Shown here: positions 49,712 to 58,322 of the stretch, piece by piece | Position numbering within the stretch: position 1 is the stretch's first letter | Layout: each line of letters starts with the position of its first letter | From: Hymenobacter baengnokdamensis | GTDB taxonomy: Bacteria; Bacteroidota; Bacteroidia; Cytophagales; Hymenobacteraceae | Direction of reading: 5' to 3' | Length of the DNA: 64,000 nt | NCBI RefSeq assembly: GCF_008728635.1 | Contig: NZ_CP044285.1 | Coordinates: 2,976,001-3,040,000 of the forward strand | Translations under genes and position numbers: made by a program | Notes under the pieces: model-generated | Database searches by the model: none | What the model was told of the DNA's origin: nothing | The model's input: the letters and a program-made list of their open reading frames with translations, nothing else

Positions 49712-51583
49712 CTAACGCTGGCCGAAGTCGCGCATCGACTCCTGCTCGTAGGCCTGGCCGCGTTGCAGCTGGCTATCGGGTACCCCTCTGGTGCGCCGCG
49801 TTACGGCTTTGGCCACGTTATCGTAGGTGACTACCCCGGCCGGCCCCACGGCGCCCAGGCCATCGGCGTAGCAGTAATAAGCGAAGGGCAGGGCTACCGG
49901 GGCCAGCAGGTTGCGTCCCCAGTGGTAGCTGGCCGTGGGCAGGTGCAGCTGGCGCAGCAGGGTAGTGGCCACATCCGTTTGCGAGCCGATAGTGCGAATT
50001 ACCTGTCCTTTTACTGCGGGGCGCAGCGCTCCGCCGGCCAGCACCAGCGGAATATGAAACTTAGCCGGCGCATTGTAGGGTGTGTTGCCGGGCAGCGGGT
50101 GGCCGTGGTCGGCGCAGAGCACCACCAGCGTATGGGCCCACCAGGGCTGCAGCCGGGCCTGCCTGAGAAAGCGCCCCAGCGCCCAGTCGGTGTACCAGAC
50201 CGATTTGCGAAACAGCGCCGTCTCGTCGTTTCCCTTCAGCATGGAAGGAATCGGAATCTCAAACGGCTCGTGGCTGCTCAGCGTGAAGGCCGTCACAAAA
50301 AATGGGATTCGCTGCTGCGGCAGGTCGGTCAGGAGCCGGTCGAACAGCACATGGTCGTGCGCGCCCCACTTCGAGTTCTGGTCGCTGGCTGCAAAGTCAT
50401 CACGGTCTACCAGCCGCTCGTAGCCCGCCGTGCGCAGGTAGCTGCGCATATTGGCAAAAGCCAGCTCACCGCCGTAGTAGTAAGCCGACGAATAGCCCGC
50501 CGCGCCCAGCGAGCGGCGCAGGTGGGGCAGGTGCTCGGTTTTGGGCAGATAATTGATAACGCTGGTAGTCGGTTGGTTGGGATAGCCCGAAAGCAGGGCC
50601 ACCAGTCCCTTCTGGCTGCGGTCGCCGGCCGCGTAAATGTCGGTAAACAGCACGCTTGCCCTGGCCAGGCTGTCGAGGTTGGGGGTAATGCCCGCCTCAC
50701 CACCCACGCAGCCTACCAGCTTGGCCGTGAAGCTTTCCAGAATAATAAACAGCACATTGGGTCGGGGCTCCGTGAGCAGCGCCAAGGCCTGGGAGCTGTC
50801 CTGCGGCTGATACAGCTCCGCCACCAGCCGCTGGGCAGTGCTGTCGGCCATAAAGTGCGGCTGCGGCGCGGCATCGCTGCTAAGGCGGAGCGCCGTATCG
50901 GCCAGATTCCAGGCCGGGTTGATGGCCGCGTGGTTGGCAAAAGGAAACGTGGAGAAATAAACGTCGCTCTGGTTAACCGGAATCTGCTGCACGCCCCCGC
51001 GCAGCACGGGTATCAGCAGGATGGTATAAAGCAGCCCGGCCAGCGCCGCGCGCCCCCGGCCAAAGCCAGCGGGCAGGGCCGGCAGCCGGCTAACCAGCAC
51101 CCGATAAAGTGCCGTGCCAGCCAGCATAACGGCGGCCAGGGCCAGCAGCAGGCCGCCCAGTGGTGTGCTGCCGGCCGAAGCCAGTACTTCCCTGGGCGAA
51201 GACAGGTAAGGCAGAATGGTGGCGTCGAGCCGGAAGCCCCAGGCGTGATACAAACCCAGGTCGGCCAGCAGGAGCAGCGCCAGCACCGTGCCCATCACTG
51301 CCGAATAGCCAGTTACCAGTCGGTGCAATGGCCAGCGCGGCCCTGCCAGGCTGCCCCCCACGAAGAGCAAAAAGGGCAGCAGGCACAGATAGGCGGCCAT
51401 TGCCGCATCGAGCCGCAGGCCATAGCCAAACGCACCCAGCAATGTAGCCAGGGGTAATAGCCTGGCCTGGGCTGCGTAGTAAACCAGAAATACCGCCCGC
51501 CCCAGCTCAAAAAACAATACCCAGAATAAGAAATAGCGTGGGTGAAACTCAAAACGACTTTTTGCCTGCCAAAATTTTTTCAC
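49712..51583 (-). CDS. LTA-synthase-family sulfatase-like membrane protein
   Basis: A 623-residue protein. Five N-terminal membrane helices (about residues 18-205: FLFWVLFFELGRAVFLVYY and later segments) are followed by a periplasmic sulfatase-fold domain with PNVLFIILESFTAKLVG (metal region), GITPNLDSLARASVLFTDIY (nucleophile usually Thr or Ser nearby) and VVLCADHGHPLP. This is the LtaS/MdoB-like family, which transfers phosphoglycerol or phosphoethanolamine groups. Since no lipoteichoic acid is expected in Bacteroidota, the acceptor is probably a glycan or lipid. Start ATG 51581-51583. Confidence 0.9.
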   Translation of the reverse strand: MKKFWQAKSRFEFHPRYFLFWVLFFELGRAVFLVYYAAQARLLPLATLLGAFGYGLRLDAAMAAYLCLLPFLLFVGGSLAGPRWPLHRLVTGYSAVMGTVLALLLLADLGLYHAWGFRLDATILPYLSSPREVLASAGSTPLGGLLLALAAVMLAGTALYRVLVSRLPALPAGFGRGRAALAGLLYTILLIPVLRGGVQQIPVNQSDVYFSTFPFANHAAINPAWNLADTALRLSSDAAPQPHFMADSTAQRLVAELYQPQDSSQALALLTEPRPNVLFIILESFTAKLVGCVGGEAGITPNLDSLARASVLFTDIYAAGDRSQKGLVALLSGYPNQPTTSVINYLPKTEHLPHLRRSLGAAGYSSAYYYGGELAFANMRSYLRTAGYERLVDRDDFAASDQNSKWGAHDHVLFDRLLTDLPQQRIPFFVTAFTLSSHEPFEIPIPSMLKGNDETALFRKSVWYTDWALGRFLRQARLQPWWAHTLVVLCADHGHPLPGNTPYNAPAKFHIPLVLAGGALRPAVKGQVIRTIGSQTDVATTLLRQLHLPTASYHWGRNLLAPVALPFAYYCYADGLGAVGPAGVVTYDNVAKAVTRRTRGVPDSQLQRGQAYEQESMRDFGQR

Positions 51584-51800
51584 AGCCCAAAATTAAGCTG
51601 GTGTGAAGGCCTGAGGAAAATCTGTTGGCCCGGGAAGTAGCGCTTATGGCTGGCAGCTAGTAATTTTATACTAATCCGGCGGAAGGATGCTGATAGCTTT
51701 AGGGATAAATTTTATACCCCTTGACCGGCTTTATAGGGCATTTTAACGACAAAGCATTTGAAAGTTCAGGGGTCGCTACGCGAAATTGGCAGGTAAGTCG

Positions 51801-51808
51801 TATTTTTG
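51801..51808 (+). promoter_or_regulatory. -7 element TATTTTTG before glnN
   Basis: An exact TAnnTTTG match 30 bp before the glnN ATG (51838). It places transcription start near 51815 and gives a short leader. No clear TTTG was found at the -33 distance. Confidence 0.55.
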
Positions 51809-51837
51809 CCTTGAAATCAGACACCCACCTTTTATTC

Positions 51838-54024
51838 ATGGCCATTCTCCGCTTTAAAGCCCTCGAACTCGTTGACCAGCGCCAGCCGCTAACGGTAAAG
51901 CCCCTGGCCGCCCGCCGCTCCGACTCGTTTGGGCAGAACGTGTTCAACCTGGAAGCAATGCGGGCAAATATGCCCGGCGAGTACTTTAAAAAGCTGCAGG
52001 CAGCCGTGAAGCACGGCTCGCCCGTCGAGCGCTCGGTAGCCGACGCCGTAGCGGCGGCCATGAAAACCTGGGCCATGGCCAAAGGTGCTACCCACTACAC
52101 GCACTGGTTTCAGCCCCTTACCGGTGCCACCGCCGAAAAGCACGACTCGTTCTTCGACCTGAACTCGGACGGCCGGCCGATTGAGAACTTCAAAGGCTCG
52201 GCGCTGGTGCAGCAGGAGCCCGATGCCTCGTCCTTCCCCAACGGCGGCATCCGCAATACCTTCGAGGCCCGCGGCTACACTGCCTGGGACCCTACCTCGC
52301 CCGCGTTCATTATCGAAACGGTAGGTGCCAAAACGCTGTGCATCCCCACTATTTTCGTGGCGTACACCGGCGAGGCGCTCGACTACAAGGCCCCGTTGCT
52401 GAAGTCGCTGGCCGTGCTCGAAAAGGCTGCCGTTGATGTATGTCAATATTTCGATAAAGACGTGCAGCGCGTGAATACCACGCTTGGCATCGAGCAGGAG
52501 TATTTCCTGGTCGACAAGGCGCTCTACGACGCCCGTCCCGACCTGGTGATGACCGGCCGCACGCTGTTTGGCCACGCGCCGGCCAAGGGCCAGCAGCTCG
52601 AAGACCACTACTTTGGCTCGATTCCGCCCCGCGTGCATGCCTTCATGTTCGACTTCGAGGAAGAAGCGAACTCACTCGGCATTCCGCTGCGCACGCGCCA
52701 CAACGAGGTGGCTCCCAATCAGTTTGAGTGCGCGCCTACTTTCGAGGACGCCAACCTGGCCATCGACCACAACCAGCTGTTGATGGACGTGATGGACCGG
52801 GTAGCCCTGAAGCACAACTTCAAAGTGCTGCTGCACGAGAAGCCCTACGCCGGCGTAAATGGCTCGGGCAAGCATAATAACTGGGCCATGAGCACCGACA
52901 CCGGCGTTAACCTGCTGGCGCCCGGTCGTCGGCCGAAGGAAAACCTCCAGTTCCTGGCGTTCTTCATCACGACGGTAAAGGCTGTGCACCGCTACGGCGA
53001 TTTGCTGCGCGCCAGCATTGCCTCGGCCAGCAACGACCACCGCCTCGGGGCCAACGAGGCCCCGCCGGCCATCATGTCGGTGTTTCTGGGCTCGATGCTC
53101 GACGGCGTGCTCGACGAGCTGGAGCGCACCGCCAAGCTGCCGCTTGATAAGGGGGATAATATATATCTAAAGCTGGGTATTGATAAGATTCCGGCCATTC
53201 TGCTCGACAATACCGACCGTAACCGGACCTCGCCGTTTGCCTTCACCGGCAATAAGTTTGAGCTGCGCGCCGTGGGCTCGTCGGCCAACTGCTCGTCGGC
53301 CATGACCACGCTCAACGCCATCGTAGCCGACCAGCTTATCGACTTCAAAGAGAAAGTAGATGAGCTGATTGCCCAGGGCAAGAAGAAGGAAGTGGCTATT
53401 GTGGAGGTGCTGCGCGCCTACGTCATCGAATCGAAAAACATTCGCTTTGAGGGCAATGGCTACTCCGACGAGTGGAAGGAAGAAGCTGCCCGCCGCGGCC
53501 TTGCCAACGTGGCCACCACGCCCCAGGCCCTCGACGCGCTGGTGCGCGCCGACGCCGCCGAGCTGTTTGCCCGCCACGGCATCTTCTCGGAAGTAGAGCT
53601 GCACGCCCGCCACGAAATCCTGCTGGAAGACTACACCAAGAAAATCCAGATTGAGAGCCGCGTACTCGGCGATTTGGCCGTAAACCACGTAATCCCGACT
53701 GCGCTGGCGTACCAGAACAAGCTGGTGCAGAACGTGCGCGGCCTACGGGAGCTGGGCCTTGATGAGAACAGCGAAGTAACCGTAGAGATGATTAAATCCA
53801 TCTCGCGCTATGTTTCGACCATCAAGACGACAGTCGATGCCATGGTAGCAGCCCGCAAGGTGGCCAACCGCATAGAAGATGCCCGCGAGCGCGCCGTAGC
53901 GTACTGCGATGAAGTAAAAGAAAAATTCGCGGCTATCCGCCGCGCGACCGACAAGCTTGAGCTGCTTGTGGCCGATGAGGACTGGCCCCTGGTGAAGTAC
54001 CGCGAACTGTTGTTCCGGCACTAG
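51838..54024 (+). CDS. glnN: Type III glutamine synthetase
   Basis: A 728-residue protein, the length of GSIII, much larger than GSI. Motifs include DLNSDGRPIENFKGSALVQQ, IEQEYFLVDKALYDARPDL (metal site), RHNEVAPNQFECAPTF, and VNGSGKHNNWAMSTDTGVNL. It makes glutamine from glutamate, ammonia and ATP, and forms a double-hexamer ring. GSIII is the usual form in Bacteroidota. ATG 51838 was chosen over an upstream frame start. An AT-rich patch with rare codons lies at 53151-53171. A GU-containing terminator follows. Confidence 0.97.
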   Translation: MAILRFKALELVDQRQPLTVKPLAARRSDSFGQNVFNLEAMRANMPGEYFKKLQAAVKHGSPVERSVADAVAAAMKTWAMAKGATHYTHWFQPLTGATAEKHDSFFDLNSDGRPIENFKGSALVQQEPDASSFPNGGIRNTFEARGYTAWDPTSPAFIIETVGAKTLCIPTIFVAYTGEALDYKAPLLKSLAVLEKAAVDVCQYFDKDVQRVNTTLGIEQEYFLVDKALYDARPDLVMTGRTLFGHAPAKGQQLEDHYFGSIPPRVHAFMFDFEEEANSLGIPLRTRHNEVAPNQFECAPTFEDANLAIDHNQLLMDVMDRVALKHNFKVLLHEKPYAGVNGSGKHNNWAMSTDTGVNLLAPGRRPKENLQFLAFFITTVKAVHRYGDLLRASIASASNDHRLGANEAPPAIMSVFLGSMLDGVLDELERTAKLPLDKGDNIYLKLGIDKIPAILLDNTDRNRTSPFAFTGNKFELRAVGSSANCSSAMTTLNAIVADQLIDFKEKVDELIAQGKKKEVAIVEVLRAYVIESKNIRFEGNGYSDEWKEEAARRGLANVATTPQALDALVRADAAELFARHGIFSEVELHARHEILLEDYTKKIQIESRVLGDLAVNHVIPTALAYQNKLVQNVRGLRELGLDENSEVTVEMIKSISRYVSTIKTTVDAMVAARKVANRIEDARERAVAYCDEVKEKFAAIRRATDKLELLVADEDWPLVKYRELLFRH

Positions 54025-54088
54025 CCCTGGGGTTGGAGCCACGGACCAGCGCTGGGTGGGAATTCTCGCTGCGTCCGGGTTTGGAAAG

Positions 54089-54117
54089 GGTCGTGCCGGG
54101 TGGCGCGGCCTTTTTTT
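54089..54117 (+). terminator. Intrinsic terminator after glnN
   Basis: A 9-bp stem with two G-U pairs, GGTCGTGCC (54089-54097) and GGCGCGGCC (54102-54110), loop GGGT, then seven T (54111-54117). It lies 65 bp beyond the glnN stop. Confidence 0.85.
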
Positions 54118-54386
54118 GTGCCTAACCTTTTCTGATTAGCTAAAATCGACCTCTCGTAGCTGCAAACGCAGGTGGCGACAACCAGCTACAGTCAGAAAAT
54201 AAGTCAATCTGCCACTGTTCTTAGGCGGCCCAGGGTAGGGCCGATGTGAACGTAGCCTGGGCCTGGATAGCGCCCGCAACCAGCAGGCAGGGCAATTTCA
54301 TGAAGTAGGACGGGTAGAGCTACCGCGCAGCAAGGTAATAGAGGTGTCCGGGGCTTCGGGCTAGCCTTGGCGCAGCGGGCAAGCAG
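54118..54386. other. Non-coding gap, possible decayed signal-peptide remnant
   Basis: No convincing gene. A 26-residue minus-strand frame (54221-54301) begins MKLPCLLVAGAIQAQATFTS and looks like the signal peptide of a secreted protein whose body is lost. A weaker inverted repeat (GCCCAGGG and CCTGGGC, 54228-54265) lies inside. Otherwise nothing is seen. Confidence 0.35.
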
Positions 54387-54605
54387 TTACTCTTTCTTCT
54401 TTACTGCACTAGCTCGCATCCGCATATCGGCGGGCTTGCTTTTTTGCACCATCTTCTGACCCAGTTTTTTGGTGTCCTTCACCACTTTGGGGCCTTGGTA
54501 GGTGCTTGCGCGTGGGATGGCCGTTTTAGGCGTCGTAACCGGCGTTTGGGCATGGGCAGTGCTGAGTAATGCGCCAAATGCCAGGAGGGAGGCTGTAGCT
54601 TTCAT
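54387..54605 (-). CDS. Small secreted basic protein, function unknown
   Basis: A 72-residue protein with a clear signal peptide (MKATASLLAFGALLSTAHAQ, cleavage after HAQ) and a short, very basic mature part rich in Lys, Thr and Pro (KVVKDTKKLGQKMVQKSKPA), ending SAVKKKE. The upstream frame extension to 54668 is not needed. No family is recognised. It sits in an otherwise decayed region; the intact signal peptide and start suggest it is real. Start ATG 54603-54605. Confidence 0.65.
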   Translation of the reverse strand: MKATASLLAFGALLSTAHAQTPVTTPKTAIPRASTYQGPKVVKDTKKLGQKMVQKSKPADMRMRASAVKKKE

Positions 54606-55116
54606 TCGTTTAGTCGGGGATAGGAGCTGGCGTAGCTTGGTTATATTCGGTGTAAAGGTGAAAAACATTGGGCAGATAGTTGGAAATAGCTGCGTGTTTT
54701 TTTAATAAAGCGGTTACGCACTGCCAGCTCCACGCGCTTGAGTAACTCGGCTGAAAACCCTTTATCAAGGAAAGTAGAGTGCCTCTTCACCGACGAGCTG
54801 CTACCGCGCGAACGCCTGATTCAGGGCCAGCAGTAGCTAAAAGGTATTATGCGCTCTAAAGCGAGTAGGTTTTCAGATTACGGACCTTACCACCAGTTAT
54901 TTACCACGCCCGTTTAGGTTGAAAAAAGGCTATAGTAGGATTTTGCTGCATTGGCCATTTTCCGGGAATTCTCAAAAAGATGATAAGTGCGTAACAGGCG
55001 CCAGGGCCGATATTTATTAGCAAACGGCCTGCGCTACCTGCCCACAGGCCGGGAAGCGTGCGGGTTCATTCAACGCAAGCTGCTGACTGTATACTTTCTG
55101 CGTTATTCTGTGCCCC
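54606..55116. other. Decayed intergenic region, no intact gene
   Basis: About 510 bp without a convincing open frame. A plus-strand fragment near 54788-54838 reads FTDELLPRERLIQGQQ then stop, which may be the tail of a lost gene. Base composition is more AT-rich than the surrounding genes. No terminator, tRNA or repeat family was recognised. With the kinase pseudogene next to it, this looks like a zone of gene loss. Confidence 0.5.
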
Positions 55117-55658
55117 ATATCCGGCTCTCCTGACCTGCTCGCCGTATTCGACGCTTTACCTGGGGTTTATCTGCTGCTATCGCCTGCCCTGCGGATAGAA
55201 GCCGTGGCGACGCCTACCTGACAGCCACGCTCACAACGCGGCCACAGCTCATATTGCAGGCCGCCGGCGCCCGGCTCTCTGTCGACGTGTCGGCGCTGCC
55301 ACTGCTGCAGTTCTCCGAGAAAAACCTGCGTAGCATTGTGTATAATCTGCTCAGCAACGCCCTGAAATACCGCCACCCCGACCGCACGCCCTATATCGAC
55401 GTGCACGCTCACGTGCGCACGGGCCACCTCGTGCTCGAAGTGCATGATAATGGCCTGGGCATCGCCCCGGCCCACCTGCCTCGCCTGTTCACGATGTTCC
55501 AGCGCTTCCACGACCACGTGGAGGGCACCGGCATCGGCCTCTACATGGTCAAGCGCATAGTCGAGAATGCCGGGGGCCGCATGGAGGTGTATAACCAGCT
55601 CGGGGCCGGCACCACTTTTTTCGTATTCCTGTCTCAATCCGCTGCTTCGGCTGCGTAA
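55117..55658 (+). pseudogene. PAS-type histidine kinase with internal deletion and frameshift
   Basis: The 5' part reads DLLAVFDALPGVYLLLSPAL then RIEAV, a PAS-kinase N-terminus. A one- or two-base frameshift near 55205 moves to DAYLTATLTTRPQLI. This joins directly to the ATPase end: AAGARLSVDVSALPLLQFSE, then NLLSNALKYR (N box), DNGLGIAP (G1), GTGIGLYMVKRIVENAGG (G2) and the C-terminus. The dimerisation/phosphoacceptor His domain and most of the PAS region are missing. The start is ATA rather than ATG. It is followed by an intact response regulator at 31 bp. Confidence 0.85.
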
Positions 55659-55688
55659 TACGGCTACTTTCTGCTTACTTGACCCGCT

Positions 55689-56114
55689 ATGGCCGCGATA
55701 TCCTGCACCCTGCTCGTTGACGACGACGAAACCACCAATTTTCTCAATCAAGCCCTGCTGCGGCGCATGGCCATCAGCGACACCGTGCTGGTAGCCGGCA
55801 ACGGCCAGGAGGCTCTCGACCTGATGCATACTCATTGCGAGCTGCCCGATTCGCCCACCTGCCCGGCCCTGATTCTGCTCGACATGAAGATGCCGCTGAT
55901 GAACGGCTTCGAGTTTTTGAAAGCCTACGCCCAGCGGCCCAAATGTCAAAACCCCCTGGTGGTCATTATCATGCTTACTACCTCGCTGCACCTGCACGAC
56001 GTGGCACAGATGAAGGGCCTGCCCATTGCCGGCTACCTTACCAAGCCCCTTACCCGCGACAAACTCAAGCAGATACTGCAAGACCACTTCGGCCAGCCTG
56101 CGGAGGATAGCTAA
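55689..56114 (+). CDS. Single-domain response regulator (CheY-like)
   Basis: A 141-residue receiver domain without an output domain. The acidic pocket is LLVDDDETTN (residues 8-17), phosphoacceptor Asp65 in LILLDMKMPLMNG, and conserved Lys in YLTKPLTRDKL. It would take a phosphoryl group from a histidine kinase; the kinase encoded 31 bp upstream is now a pseudogene, so this regulator may be orphaned or served by another kinase. Start ATG 55689. Confidence 0.9.
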   Translation: MAAISCTLLVDDDETTNFLNQALLRRMAISDTVLVAGNGQEALDLMHTHCELPDSPTCPALILLDMKMPLMNGFEFLKAYAQRPKCQNPLVVIIMLTTSLHLHDVAQMKGLPIAGYLTKPLTRDKLKQILQDHFGQPAEDS

Positions 56115-56222
56115 CGGCCCGCTCCGTCAGGTGGCGGGTACAAGCGGCTTAACCGCGGCAATCTGCCGGGTTGCTCATTGTTAAGGCAAAAGCCGGCAAG
56201 TGGCTCTTTCTTAGCCAGTACC

Positions 56223-56765
56223 TTACCTGGCGATGACGCGGGCCAGGGTGCGGATAATGCGCCGGGCGCGGGTTTTGACGGTGCCCAGCGGCAGCTTCAG
56301 CTCCTCAGCGGTTTCGAGCTGGGTGTAGCCTTCCAGGTAAAGCAGCTCCAGCAGCTGACGGTCGGTGGGGGTGAGCAGCTGCAGCCAGTCGCGCACGCCG
56401 ATATGCTCGGGCCGGAAGGTAGTGGCCGCCGCCAGGCCGCCGTGCAAATCAGCCGTAAGCGAGTGCGTGCGCTGCGCGATACGGCGCTGCGCACGCAGCC
56501 GGTCAATAGCCAGGTTATGGCAAATCTGGATGGCCCAGGTAAAAAGCCGTCCCTTGCTGGCATCGTAGGTCGGAAAAGCCAGCCAAAACTTCAGCATGCA
56601 CTCCTGCAGGATGTCTTCGGCTAGCTCATCGTGCCGCACAATGCTCCGGATAGTATGGTAGAGGGCCGCCTGGTAGTTCTTATAAAAAAAGGCCATGGCC
56701 GTCTCATCACGGGCATACAGGCGTTGAATAAGTTGGCTTTCTGCTTCTTGCTCAAGAAGTTCCAT
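56223..56765 (-). CDS. ECF-type sigma factor
   Basis: A 180-residue protein with sigma region 2 (MAFFYKNYQAALYHTIRSIV, then DELAEDILQECMLKFWLAFP) and the -10 reading segment RLFTWAIQICHNLAIDRLRA, followed by region 4 (LTPTDRQLLELLYLEGYTQL, then ELKLPLGTVKTRARR). Region 3 is missing, as in ECF sigma factors. No anti-sigma gene lies next to it, so it may be controlled by its own expression. ATG 56763-56765 was chosen as the first residue before the region-2 homology (MELLEQEAESQLIQRL). Confidence 0.92.
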   Translation of the reverse strand: MELLEQEAESQLIQRLYARDETAMAFFYKNYQAALYHTIRSIVRHDELAEDILQECMLKFWLAFPTYDASKGRLFTWAIQICHNLAIDRLRAQRRIAQRTHSLTADLHGGLAAATTFRPEHIGVRDWLQLLTPTDRQLLELLYLEGYTQLETAEELKLPLGTVKTRARRIIRTLARVIAR

Positions 56766-56890
56766 TAAGGGAAGGAAGGGTGGAAGTTGCCCACTTACGG
56801 CCCGTTTCAAGACAGCGGATTTAATAAGCTGAAAAATAAATAAGGCGCTTTTCAGGAACTTTTTACCGCCCTGGCCGCTACTGCGCATAG

Positions 56891-56935
56891 CCATAAAGCG
56901 GCCCTTCCGCGCTAAGCAGAAGGGCCGCTTTATGG
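56891..56935 (-). terminator. Hairpin terminator after the cupin gene
   Basis: A perfect 16-bp stem, 56891-56906 and 56920-56935, with a 13-nt loop. The stem contains AAAGCGGCCC. It lies 31 bp beyond the cupin stop (56967) and could end that transcript on the minus strand; the T-run is weak. Confidence 0.65.
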
Positions 56936-56966
56936 GCTGGGGGCCGCGGCGCCGGGTGCCGAGGCG

Positions 56967-57338
56967 CTATCCCTCGCGGTGCACGGTAGCCGGGCTGAAG
57001 GCTGGCACGCATATCGACCAGTATTCGCACTCTGCCTCAAAAGGATTAGAATAGCGCACGCGCGCCCCGGCCTTAATCAGCAGCGACTCGCCGGCCTGCA
57101 GCTCTACCACGTCGCCGTCAATTTCGAAGCGCTTGCGGCCGCGCACCACAATGGTTACCTCATCAAACTCGGGGCGCTGGTGCGGCTCGCTCCACTGCGG
57201 CGGCGCCACCATATGCGCCACGCTATATAGGTCAGTGTTTGTGCTGGCCAGGCCAATGTGCTCCTCAATGAGCTTGCCATCGGTGGTAGGCACTACAAAA
57301 GGCTGGGTATTGCGAAAGTACTTTTTTTCGGAAGCCAT
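56967..57338 (-). CDS. Cupin domain protein
   Basis: A 123-residue single-cupin protein. Cupin motif 1 is EPHQRPEFDEVTIVVRGRKR (with His and Glu), motif 2 is ELQAGESLLIKAGARVRYSNPFEAEC. The HxH of classic cupins is reduced (EPHQRPEFDE), so metal binding is possible but not certain. The C-terminus reads EYWSICVPAFSPATVHREG. Function unknown; such proteins include dioxygenases and sugar isomerases. ATG 57336-57338. A -7 element lies 32-39 bp upstream. Confidence 0.85.
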   Translation of the reverse strand: MASEKKYFRNTQPFVVPTTDGKLIEEHIGLASTNTDLYSVAHMVAPPQWSEPHQRPEFDEVTIVVRGRKRFEIDGDVVELQAGESLLIKAGARVRYSNPFEAECEYWSICVPAFSPATVHREG

Positions 57339-57369
57339 AAAGGGGAAAGTAGAAGGTGTGCGGAAGCGG

Positions 57370-57377
57370 CAAAAGTA
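57370..57377 (-). promoter_or_regulatory. -7 element TACTTTTG before the cupin gene
   Basis: An exact TAnnTTTG match on the minus strand, 32 bp before the start codon at 57338. It gives a short leader of about 25 nt. No clear -33 element was seen. Confidence 0.5.
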
Positions 57378-57629
57378 AGGGCCCCGCGCAGTGGCCCGGC
57401 CGGAGCCTTGCCTGTTGTGCCGGGCGGCCGCCGGCAGGTAAAGCAGCACATCCGCGGGCGATGGAGCAGCCGGGTGAGGGGAAGAGGAAAGGCTCCCGGC
57501 TGCCGGCAATAAAATAGGGCGCTACCCCAACCCCCCGCCGTGGCACCCGTATAGCTGCCAAAACCGGGCTGACGGCCAGTACCGAGCCGGCCCCGACCAC
57601 TTCACCTTACCCTTTTTCTTTTCCTTCTC

Positions 57630-58184
57630 ATGTCGTACCGCGAAGAAGATAACAACGCAGGCAAAATTCTCCTCGCCGCCCTCGCTGGCGCTAGCGCCGG
57701 TATCATCGCTGGCATTCTGCTGGCCCCCGATAAAGGCTCGGCCACGCTCGAAAACTGGAAAGGCACCGCTAAAAACTACGGCGGGCAGCTGGGCGAGCAG
57801 TTCAATAAGTATAGCGCTGACCTCGAAACTAAATTCAAAGGCTTGTCTGACAAGCTCGAAGACCTTGGAGTGCTGGGCGCCGGTGGCAGCCTCAATATCA
57901 AAGGCAACTGGGACGACATCAAAGGCAAGCTGAAGCAGCAATACGCTCAGCTGACCGATGAGGACCTGACCTATGCCGAAGGCAAAGGCGATGAGCTCGT
58001 GGGCAAGCTGCAAGACAAGCTTGGCAAAGGCAAGTCGGAAGTTACTAAAATCATCAACGACCTGGCTGGCAAAGGTCAGGACGTAGCCCAGAAGGGTGCT
58101 GATGCCGCTCAAAAAGGCGCAGATACCGCTCAAAAAGGTGCTGATGCTGCCCAAAAGGGTGCCGACAACGCGCACAAAGCCTAA
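57630..58184 (+). CDS. YtxH-CsbD fusion protein with heptad C-terminal repeats
   Basis: A 184-residue protein joining two stress-protein families. The N-terminus has the YtxH (gas-vesicle-like) hydrophobic segment KILLAALAGASAGIIAGILL then APDKG. The middle (about 89-140) reads NIKGNWDDIKGKLKQQYAQL and KLQDKLGKGKSEV, the CsbD stress-protein pattern. The C-terminus has four 7-residue repeats of the type AQKGADA. It is followed by a strong terminator and then by a second, shorter YtxH gene. Probably an envelope stress protein, inserted by the N-terminal helix. Confidence 0.88.
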   Translation: MSYREEDNNAGKILLAALAGASAGIIAGILLAPDKGSATLENWKGTAKNYGGQLGEQFNKYSADLETKFKGLSDKLEDLGVLGAGGSLNIKGNWDDIKGKLKQQYAQLTDEDLTYAEGKGDELVGKLQDKLGKGKSEVTKIINDLAGKGQDVAQKGADAAQKGADTAQKGADAAQKGADNAHKA

Positions 58185-58203
58185 GCAGGCTTTTTAAAGC
58201 TTT

Positions 58204-58235
58204 AAAAACCCCGCGCCGCCCGGCGCGGGGTTTTT
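58204..58235 (+). terminator. Intrinsic terminator after the YtxH-CsbD gene
   Basis: A perfect 15-bp stem, 58204-58218 and 58221-58235, of the type AAAAACCCCGCGCC/GGCGCGGGGTTTTT, 20 bp past the stop. It could work in both directions. Confidence 0.9.
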
Positions 58236-58322
58236 GCGTTAAAAGTCAACCATCGGGTAGCGTTAGTCGTTAACTTTGACTCGCTTAGCAGGTATTCCTT
58301 CACTTTTAACTTCTTTTCACTC

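Noticed and set aside
48842..51457. 871-codon plus-strand open frame
   Set aside because: It lies antisense to mtaB and the LTA-synthase-like gene, is rich in Gln, Arg, His and Gly, and shows no domain. Long antisense frames are expected in GC-rich DNA.
54025..55116. tRNA or other RNA gene in the gap
   Set aside because: No cloverleaf, no conserved T-loop sequence and no known RNA family could be recognised.
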